The notes below the pieces were generated by a model, which saw only the letters and a list, made by a program, of their open reading frames with translations, had not been told where the DNA came from and ran no database searches. The translations under genes were made by a program, and so were the position numbers. A stretch of 25,947 nucleotides of DNA from CAZXYF01 sp964644705 (lineage in GTDB: Bacteria > Planctomycetota > Brocadiia > SM23-32). Shown piece after piece: positions 1 to 5,958 of this stretch. Each line of letters opens with the position of its first letter. The stretch's first letter is position 1. The stretch covers positions 1 to 25,947 of the forward strand of contig CAZXYF010000021.1 in assembly GCA_964644705.1 (NCBI GenBank), in the 5' to 3' direction.

Positions 1-62
1 AAACGGGCGTCGCGTGGGTGATACAATGACAGTTGCAGGGAGCGGTGGGTGGAACGTTTCGG

Positions 63-102
63 AACGGAGCGGGTGTGAATCCCCCGCAGTGCCGCGTTTT
101 TT
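63..102 (+). promoter_or_regulatory. Possible cobalamin-riboswitch-like core or terminator hairpin in the lgt leader
   Basis: A five-base-pair GC stem, GCGGG at 69-73 with CCCGC at 83-87, encloses a loop that reads TGTGAATCC. The string GGTGTGAATCC followed by GCAGTGCCGC resembles the P5/L5 and J6/3 part of cobalamin riboswitches, and a GGAA precedes it at 61-64. The usual ACTGT stretch after this core is absent; instead there is a run of six T at 97-102. An outer pairing of 42-46 with 91-95 would place a GC stem almost directly before the T run, as in an intrinsic terminator. It could be a degenerate riboswitch, the terminator of a gene left of the window, or chance. The 5' part of any riboswitch may lie outside the window. 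Confidence 0.3.
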
Positions 103-140
103 CGAAAGTACGTCGCATAATACAGCATAAAGGCGAAAGC

Positions 141-1073
141 ATGTATCCAGAACTTATCGAGATACCCCTCCCCTGGGGGGGAAGCCTAACGGTTGCGTCC
201 TATGGGTTTATGATTATGTGCGGTTTCCTTCTCGCGCTGTATCTGGCGCTCAGAAGGGCACGACACCACGGAGTCTCCCCGGAGGCACTTTTCGATTCGG
301 CGATAGCCCTGCTGCTGGGCGGGATCATTGGTGCCAGGCTTTTTTTCGTCGCGCAGTTCTGGGAAGAATTGCATTTTGGCCAGAATCCCATTGAAATCAT
401 CCGCATTGATAAAGGTGGGCTTGTGTTCTACGGGGGGCTTATCGGTGGGACGATGGCGCTTCTCATTATGATGTGGAAGAAAAAGATGCCCTTCCGTGCC
501 ACGCTCGGAGTGGCGGCCAGCGTCATACCTCTGGCCCATGCATTTGGACGGATGGGGTGTTTTCTGAACGGGTGTTGCTACGGGCATATAACGGAGTCGT
601 CGGTGGGCGTATGTTTTCCCCGTGTGCTCGAGGACGGCACCGTTCAGAACGAGATGTATAATGTGGGATCCAGACACATAGTGGGCAGCCTACCATTTCT
701 TGACCACCTGCAGCGCATTCCTCCCCTGGTCAGCAAAACCAGCCACTGGTCTCAGCCTGTTCACGCGACCCAGCTGTATGCGGTCGGATATAACCTGATC
801 ATCTTTGGTGTGCTCAGTTATTGGTTGTCGCGTCGGCACCGTGCCGGAGAAGTCGCGTGGATGTACTGTGTCTTGTATGGGATAGCCCGATTCGGGAACG
901 AAATTCTTCGCGCGACTGAGCCGATGATGCTCGGAATGAGCGTTGCACAGTGGATCTGCATTCCACTGATTGTATTCGGGATTGGTATGCTGGTGTGGGA
1001 ACGATCAAAGCCGAGCGAACCACTTCCCGAGCCGATTCCCGCGGGCGAAGAAGCGGGCGAGGGTTCCAGCTGA
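141..1073 (+). CDS. lgt: Prolipoprotein diacylglyceryl transferase (Lgt)
   Basis: Inner-membrane enzyme that transfers diacylglycerol from phosphatidylglycerol to the lipobox cysteine of prolipoproteins, the first step of lipoprotein maturation. The 310-residue product shows the family landmarks in order: the N-terminal membrane segment with YGFMIMCG, the GGLVFYGGLIGG motif (Tyr in place of the His of the E. coli enzyme, a variant I recall from other phyla), the signature FGRMGCFLNGCCYG with its essential Arg, then HATQLY and a C-terminal Arg in the FGNEILR segment. A roughly 50-residue stretch between NGCCYG and HATQLY is extended, as in long-form Lgt proteins. I chose ATG 141 because AAAGGCGA lies just upstream and the product then begins MYPELIEI; a TTG at 33 would add 36 unconserved residues. 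The gene converges on cca. A CsgG-like lipoprotein further right is a likely client. Confidence 0.95.
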   Translation: MYPELIEIPLPWGGSLTVASYGFMIMCGFLLALYLALRRARHHGVSPEALFDSAIALLLGGIIGARLFFVAQFWEELHFGQNPIEIIRIDKGGLVFYGGLIGGTMALLIMMWKKKMPFRATLGVAASVIPLAHAFGRMGCFLNGCCYGHITESSVGVCFPRVLEDGTVQNEMYNVGSRHIVGSLPFLDHLQRIPPLVSKTSHWSQPVHATQLYAVGYNLIIFGVLSYWLSRRHRAGEVAWMYCVLYGIARFGNEILRATEPMMLGMSVAQWICIPLIVFGIGMLVWERSKPSEPLPEPIPAGEEAGEGSS

Positions 1074-1097
1074 ATCACTCGCGCCTGCTGATCGCTA

Positions 1098-2450
1098 TCA
1101 GATCTCCTGCGTTTTCGGAGCTTCTATCTGCTCTGCGATGCGACGCGCCTCCCGTAAAGCGGCCTCCCTGTTCGTTATCTCCCCATTGAGCTGTTTCTCC
1201 CGGACCGTTTCGAGGATGGTTGAGAAGGATGGTCCCGGCTCATAATTCATGTCAATGAGATCGTCGCCAGTGACCAGTCGGGGGGGATTAATTTCCTCCT
1301 CCCGGACCTCTTCGCGTTTTTGCAGTACGTATTCCAGATTATCAAGCTGCCCCCAGCTTGCCAGAGAATCGGCACGCACTAACTCGCACAGCTGTTCAAA
1401 ACCCGGTTCGGAAAACAGTTGTTTGAGCGTGCTATCATTCATCTCTCTGGCGTCTTTGAAATACATGTGGCGTTTCGTGAGCCACGCGATACGTTCCTTT
1501 TCACGGGTTGGAAGTCGCAGACGATCACATACGTCGCGAACCAGTTCTTCCCCTATGCGCTCATGCTGGGGGAAGCGTAGATCATCGCGCTCCTCGTTGG
1601 CGGGTGGCTTGCCGATATCGTGGAGCAGGGCAGCCATGGCGACGACAAAGTCCGGATACGGGCCGAGTTTCTCAACCGAGAGAATGCTATGCACGAAGAC
1701 GTCGCCTTCAGGATGGTAGTTGTCGGGCTGCTCGCATCCTTTGGTGGCGGCGAGTTCCGGGAAAACGCGCTTCAGCATACCCGTTTCGTCCATCAGCCTG
1801 AGAGCAGAGGCCGGATCTCGGTCGGTGAGTATGACGCGGAGTTCCTGCTGGATACGTTCGGGGGCCACGTTCGTGATCAGGTGGGCATGGTCCTGGAGGG
1901 CTTTTTGGGTGTTCATCTCCAGTGCAAAATCCAGGCGGGCGGCAAACCGGATAGCACGGATGAGCCGAAGGTGGTCCTCCTTAAACCGGTGTGCTGGATC
2001 GCCAACGGCCCGTATCACTCGATCGCGAATATCGGCCTGACCACCGGTCCGGTCGATGAGTTGTCCTTTGACCGGGTCCCAGTACATGGCATTGATAGTG
2101 AAGTCCCGTCGGTGTGCGTCTTCCTCCAGTCCCGAAAACTGCACCTTATCCGGCCGGCGCCCATCTGAATATGGCCCCTCGGCCCTGAAGGTTGCCACTT
2201 CGGTGCTTTCGTCCCCCCTGATAACAAGGACGACTCCGAACTGGCGTCCCACGGCACGGGTGTGCGAAAACAGGGCTTCCACCTCGTCCGGGTGAGCATT
2301 GGTGGCGATGTCGTAATCACGGGGAACATTGTCGATGATGAGGTCGCGTACGCAGCCCCCGGCAAAGACGGCATCGTAACCGTTTCGTTGGAGTTTCCGT
2401 ACCACGTGCAGAGATTTGCGGAAGGATGCTGATTTGGGCCGGGGGAGCAT
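1098..2450 (-). CDS. cca: CCA tRNA nucleotidyltransferase / poly(A) polymerase family with HD domain
   Basis: Class II nucleotidyltransferase that adds or repairs the 3' CCA end of tRNAs; some members of the same family are poly(A) polymerases and the sequence alone does not exclude that. Visible in order: the head domain with GGCVRD and the metal-binding DYDIAT, the RRDFTINAMYWDP motif, the neck/body region with RLIRAIRFAARLDF and PERIQQEL, and an HD phosphohydrolase motif LLHDIGKP in the C-terminal half. The length of 450 residues fits HD-containing bacterial CCA enzymes. I place the start at the ATG at 2450; a TTG at 2471 would add seven residues, and neither has a clear ribosome binding site. 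The gene is convergent with lgt (24-base gap) and divergent from the M24 peptidase. Confidence 0.9.
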   Translation of the reverse strand: MLPRPKSASFRKSLHVVRKLQRNGYDAVFAGGCVRDLIIDNVPRDYDIATNAHPDEVEALFSHTRAVGRQFGVVLVIRGDESTEVATFRAEGPYSDGRRPDKVQFSGLEEDAHRRDFTINAMYWDPVKGQLIDRTGGQADIRDRVIRAVGDPAHRFKEDHLRLIRAIRFAARLDFALEMNTQKALQDHAHLITNVAPERIQQELRVILTDRDPASALRLMDETGMLKRVFPELAATKGCEQPDNYHPEGDVFVHSILSVEKLGPYPDFVVAMAALLHDIGKPPANEERDDLRFPQHERIGEELVRDVCDRLRLPTREKERIAWLTKRHMYFKDAREMNDSTLKQLFSEPGFEQLCELVRADSLASWGQLDNLEYVLQKREEVREEEINPPRLVTGDDLIDMNYEPGPSFSTILETVREKQLNGEITNREAALREARRIAEQIEAPKTQEI

Positions 2451-2576
2451 AGGCGGCACCGGAAGATTCAAGTGTAGAGAGCAGTGGACCGTATTCTTAC
2501 GGACGGGGATGGAAGCCCAAAGGCTGCGAAATCAGTTTAATCGTCCCGATCCGTATTGGCAATGTTTAATGCCGTG

Positions 2577-2605
2577 TTGTCGTGGAAAGAACAGGTCACT
2601 ATAAT
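2577..2605 (+). promoter_or_regulatory. Candidate sigma70-type promoter for the M24 peptidase gene
   Basis: TTGTCG at 2577-2582 and a perfect TATAAT at 2600-2605 are separated by 17 bases. Transcription would start near 2612, giving a leader of about 80 bases before ATG 2691. If right, it rules out the upstream in-frame start at 2556, because that codon precedes the promoter. Confidence 0.5.
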
Positions 2606-2690
2606 CCTGTTTGGAGGACAAATTCTTTTCACTTTGATCGGGTTGATAATGGAACTTGCTGGTATAAAATCGTGGAGTTGCGCCGACCGA

Positions 2691-3752
2691 ATGAAGCGGT
2701 TTCGAGAACGCATGGTCAGGGCGGAGCTGGAAGCATACTGGGTGGCTCACCTGCCAAATGTGCGCTACTTGAGTGGGTTCAAGGGGGATTCGGCCACCCT
2801 GATAGTCACCGATGATGAGAGTGTTCTGGTGACTGATTCCCGCTTTGAGGAACAGGCCGAAGCTGAGGCCAGGGTTGATCGCGTGCAGATTCGCGACAGG
2901 GGCATGGCCGAAACCGTAAGTGAGATGCTGCAGTCCTTCGGGAAGCCGCAGGTGGGACTTACGGGGGCGAATGTCAGCTATGCCGATGGGCGAACCCTCG
3001 AGGCGGCGTTACCGGCCGGAAGGGTGGCGGTGCGGGATGAGGGTTTGGTTGAGATCATGAGGGAACGGAAGGGGCGGGATGAGGTGAAAGCGATAGCCTC
3101 CGCGACGCGGCTATCGGAAAGGGCATTTCAGGCTTTTCAAGATGAAGTGCGTCCGGGACGGACCGAGAAATGGCTCGGGGCGTGGTTGGAATGGGAGATG
3201 AAACGACGTGGTGCGGAGGGGGAGGCTTTTGATACAATATGTGCGGCGGATGAGCATGCAAGCCTGCCCCATGCGCAACGCACGGAACGAGTGCTTGAGG
3301 AAAATAGTTCTTTGCTTGTGGACTGGGGAGCCCGATTGGATGGTTATCATTCAGATTTGACACGTGTATTGGGCGCAGGTACAATACCCCGCCGGGTTTA
3401 TGGGCTTATTGAAATCATTGTGAAAGCGCAGGAAGCTGCCTGTGAGGTCATTGGTCCGGGGAGTACATGCTCTGAAGTTGATCAAGCGGCCCGTGATGTA
3501 ATTGAGGAGGCCGGATATGGAGATCAGTTTGCTCACTCGCTCGGTCACGGAGTGGGGCTTGAAGTGCATGAATCCCCGCGTCTGGCACAGGATAACGAAA
3601 AAGAATTGCAACCAGGCATGGTCGTGACTGTTGAACCCGGAATCTACATACCGGGCGAAATAGGCGCACGCGTGGAAGATCTGGGTGTTATTACCTCAGA
3701 AGGCTACGAACGAATCAGTTCGCTGGATGTCAACGGTAACCTGCATATCTGA
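2691..3752 (+). CDS. M24B metallopeptidase (Xaa-Pro aminopeptidase/dipeptidase-like)
   Basis: Cytoplasmic dinuclear-metal peptidase of the pita-bread fold that removes N-terminal residues next to proline. The 353-residue product has a creatinase-type N-terminal domain (about 1-125, beginning RFRERM with YLSGFKGD) and a catalytic domain. The five metal ligands are all recognisable: Asp211 in VDWGARLDG, Asp222 in HSDLTR, His286 in SLGHGVGLEVHE, Glu315 in VTVEPGIYIPG and Glu329 in RVEDLGV. ATG 2691 starts the protein where family members start; an open frame reaches back to 2556 but would add a hydrophobic tail not seen in this family and overlap the predicted promoter. In many bacteria this gene precedes efp, accB and accC; here accB follows directly after an 89-base gap with no efp. 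Whether it is PepP or PepQ cannot be settled by eye. Confidence 0.9.
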   Translation: MKRFRERMVRAELEAYWVAHLPNVRYLSGFKGDSATLIVTDDESVLVTDSRFEEQAEAEARVDRVQIRDRGMAETVSEMLQSFGKPQVGLTGANVSYADGRTLEAALPAGRVAVRDEGLVEIMRERKGRDEVKAIASATRLSERAFQAFQDEVRPGRTEKWLGAWLEWEMKRRGAEGEAFDTICAADEHASLPHAQRTERVLEENSSLLVDWGARLDGYHSDLTRVLGAGTIPRRVYGLIEIIVKAQEAACEVIGPGSTCSEVDQAARDVIEEAGYGDQFAHSLGHGVGLEVHESPRLAQDNEKELQPGMVVTVEPGIYIPGEIGARVEDLGVITSEGYERISSLDVNGNLHI

Positions 3753-3841
3753 TATGAAAAGGCGTCGGCACCAGGACGTGTTGTCCAGGTGATGTATTAT
3801 TTGCTTATTTTATAATCTTTATAGAACAAAAGGATAGAGCA

Positions 3842-4315
3842 ATGGATCTGATGGAGAAGATACGTCGGCTCGCCGACCTGATGGAAGAAACGGATCTGGC
3901 CGAACTCGAGGTTGAAGAGCCGGAACTTCGGTTAAAGCTGAAGAACGAATCGGCGGCTGGCCCGCAGGTGGTTCCCCAGCCAGCAGCTGCTGCCCCGGCC
4001 GCGCCCTCTGGTGATACTGAAGAGGGAGAAAGCGGTGAACAGGCCATGCCGGATGAGACGGATGAGGACCTGATTGAGATCACATCCCCGATGGTTGGAA
4101 CGTTCTATCGGGCGCCGAGCGAGGGGGCCGAGCCTTATGTGACTGTTGGATCCGTTGTGGAACCGGATACCGTAGTGTGTATTGTTGAGGCCATGAAGGT
4201 TATGAATGAAGTGAAATCTGAGGTGTCCGGAGAAATCGTGGAAATTCTGGTCCAGAACGCTGAACCGGTTGAATTCGGTCAGGTTCTGTTCTTAGTGAAG
4301 CCACTCGACGAGTAA
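3842..4315 (+). CDS. accB: Biotin carboxyl carrier protein of acetyl-CoA carboxylase
   Basis: Carries the biotin that is carboxylated by AccC and then donates CO2 to acetyl-CoA in the first step of fatty-acid synthesis. The 157-residue length matches AccB. The N-terminal helix-rich segment (1-40) is followed by an Ala/Pro-rich acidic linker (about 38-75). The C-terminal biotinyl domain (about 78-157) has SPMVGTFYRAPS and the biotin site EAMKVMNEV, with the modified lysine at position 119. AAAGGAT lies 7-8 bases ahead of the ATG as a good ribosome binding site. A TATAAT hexamer at 3811-3816 sits just upstream without a convincing -35 partner. accC follows after 64 bases, so the two are very likely co-transcribed. 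Confidence 0.95.
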   Translation: MDLMEKIRRLADLMEETDLAELEVEEPELRLKLKNESAAGPQVVPQPAAAAPAAPSGDTEEGESGEQAMPDETDEDLIEITSPMVGTFYRAPSEGAEPYVTVGSVVEPDTVVCIVEAMKVMNEVKSEVSGEIVEILVQNAEPVEFGQVLFLVKPLDE

Positions 4316-4326
4316 CCAGCCATCCT

Positions 4327-4352
4327 GCTGATCCCTCATCTGGGTGATCAGC
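4327..4352 (+). repeat. Hairpin between accB and accC
   Basis: GCTGATC at 4327-4333 pairs perfectly with GATCAGC at 4346-4352, and two further C-G pairs extend the stem past a bulged T4345. There is no T run after it, so it is not a standard terminator. It sits 28 bases before the accC start and could set accB:accC stoichiometry through RNA processing or translation. Confidence 0.45.
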
Positions 4353-4379
4353 CGAGTTTATCCCACCGGAAGGACAAGT

Positions 4380-5741
4380 ATGTTTTCCAGGGTTTTAGTA
4401 GCAAACAGAGGCGAGGTCGCGGTACGGATTCTGCGTGCCTGTGCTGAACTGGGCATTGAAACGGTTGCCGTGTATTCCGAAGCGGATGCCGGCAGTAAGT
4501 ACCTTGAAATTGCTGATGACGCAGTGTGTATCGGTCCCGCGCCCGCTCCAGATAGTTATTTGAATATTCCCCGCATTATTGCCGCCGCGGAAATCACCAA
4601 TGTTGACGCCATACATCCGGGATACGGTTTTCTGTCGGAGAAGGACGAATTTGCCGAGATCTGTGAAGAGTCGAATATAATATTTATCGGCCCCAGGTCC
4701 GGCACGATGCGAAAGATGGGCAACAAGGTCCAGGCACGCCGCATTGCGCAGGAAAACAAGGTGCCCACGCTGCCGGGCAGTGATGAACCAATGGAGGATG
4801 ACGACAGGGCCGTGGAACTGGCCCGGGAGATCGGCTATCCCGTGATGATCAAAGCGTCGGCCGGTGGAGGCGGACGCGGAATGCGTATTGCCCATAATGA
4901 GATCAGCCTGCGCAACATGCTGGCTCTTGCGCGCACCGAGGCGGGACAGGCCTTCAGCGATGATTCGGTGTATGTGGAAAAGGTGCTTGAAAAACCCCGT
5001 CACGTTGAAGTGCAAATCCTGGCCGATGACCACGGAAACGTCTTCCATATCGGTGAGCGTGATTGCTCCATTCAGCGCCGATACCAGAAGTTGATTGAGG
5101 AAACGCCCTGCCCGGGAATTGACGACTCAACCCGTTCCGGGTTGTGCAAAGCGGCGGTGAAGCTGGCGAAAGCCGTGGATTACACCGGTCTGGGGACCGT
5201 TGAGTTCCTGGTTGATGATGACGGAAATTATTATTTCATGGAGATGAATACCCGTCTGCAGGTGGAACATCCCATCAGCGAGATCGTGTCTGGTATCGAT
5301 CTGGTTAAAGATCAGATGCTTGTGGCCGGTGGAGAGGAACTGAATTACAGCCAGAGAAAAATCGAATTTGATGGCTGTGCGATTGAATGCCGGATCAATG
5401 CCGAGAACCCGGCCGAAGATTTCCGCACCTCTCCCGGTCGCATTACCGAATTCGTGGCACCGGGAGGACCGGGGGTGCGCATAGATACTCATGCGTATAC
5501 CGGGTACAAGGTGCAGCCGTTCTATGATTCCATGGTGGCAAAGTTGATCTGCTATGGCCCCACCCGGCACGATACTCTTCGTGTCCTGCGTCGTGCTTTG
5601 AATGAGTTCAGCATTGGAGGCATCAAGACCACCATCCCGTTCTATCAGGATCTGATCGAGCATCGGGGATACGTCAACGGTGATTTCGATACGCATTTCG
5701 TGGGGGAGTTTTTGGGTAACGAGACGAATGCGGGAAGCTGA
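4380..5741 (+). CDS. accC: Biotin carboxylase, acetyl-CoA carboxylase subunit
   Basis: ATP-grasp enzyme that carboxylates the biotin on AccB using bicarbonate. The 453-residue product shows the N-terminal LVANRGEVAVRILRA motif, HPGYGFLSE, the Gly-rich ATP loop KASAGGGGRGMR, HVEVQI and GERDCSIQRR, and the active-site string MEMNTRLQVEHPISE. In this string Glu288, Asn290, Arg292 and Glu296 fall at exactly the E. coli numbering when translation starts at ATG 4380. That start has GGAAGGAC about five bases upstream; an earlier in-frame GTG at 4344 lies inside the intergenic hairpin and is less likely. It forms an operon with accB. The carboxyltransferase genes accA and accD are not in the window. 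Confidence 0.96.
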   Translation: MFSRVLVANRGEVAVRILRACAELGIETVAVYSEADAGSKYLEIADDAVCIGPAPAPDSYLNIPRIIAAAEITNVDAIHPGYGFLSEKDEFAEICEESNIIFIGPRSGTMRKMGNKVQARRIAQENKVPTLPGSDEPMEDDDRAVELAREIGYPVMIKASAGGGGRGMRIAHNEISLRNMLALARTEAGQAFSDDSVYVEKVLEKPRHVEVQILADDHGNVFHIGERDCSIQRRYQKLIEETPCPGIDDSTRSGLCKAAVKLAKAVDYTGLGTVEFLVDDDGNYYFMEMNTRLQVEHPISEIVSGIDLVKDQMLVAGGEELNYSQRKIEFDGCAIECRINAENPAEDFRTSPGRITEFVAPGGPGVRIDTHAYTGYKVQPFYDSMVAKLICYGPTRHDTLRVLRRALNEFSIGGIKTTIPFYQDLIEHRGYVNGDFDTHFVGEFLGNETNAGS

Positions 5742-5958
5742 CACCGTTGCGTATAAGGATGAACAGCTGGACCGTGAGCGATGAACCCGGATTAACCGCC
5801 GATCCGCTACGACAATCTACCAGTGTTTTTTCTGAGCCTGGTGATTTGCCCTCCTACTGTTTTAGTTGTCCCTCCATAGCGCGTTTATCTTTTGTGGTGA
5901 CGGTAACAGTCGCGACGGGATGCGCTTTTCTCATTGTGCTCTGTAGGAGCGTGTTGTT
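5742..5958. other. Intergenic region without a convincing gene
   Basis: About 217 bases between accC and the DUF1638-hydantoinase gene. An 82-codon frame (5747-5995) exists but has no family resemblance, no ribosome binding site and runs into the next gene out of frame. I see no clear promoter hexamers or terminator. The only recognisable signal is the AGGAG at 5945-5949 that serves the next gene. Confidence 0.5.

Noticed and set aside
186..677. 163-codon minus-strand open frame inside lgt
   Set aside because: It lies wholly within the well-supported lgt gene, has no family motif and low-complexity His/Pro-rich translation typical of an antisense shadow.
2489..2502. CCGTA-TTCT-TACGG small hairpin between cca and the peptidase gene
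   Set aside because: A five-pair stem in this divergent region is expected by chance and there is no T run or operator-like partner.
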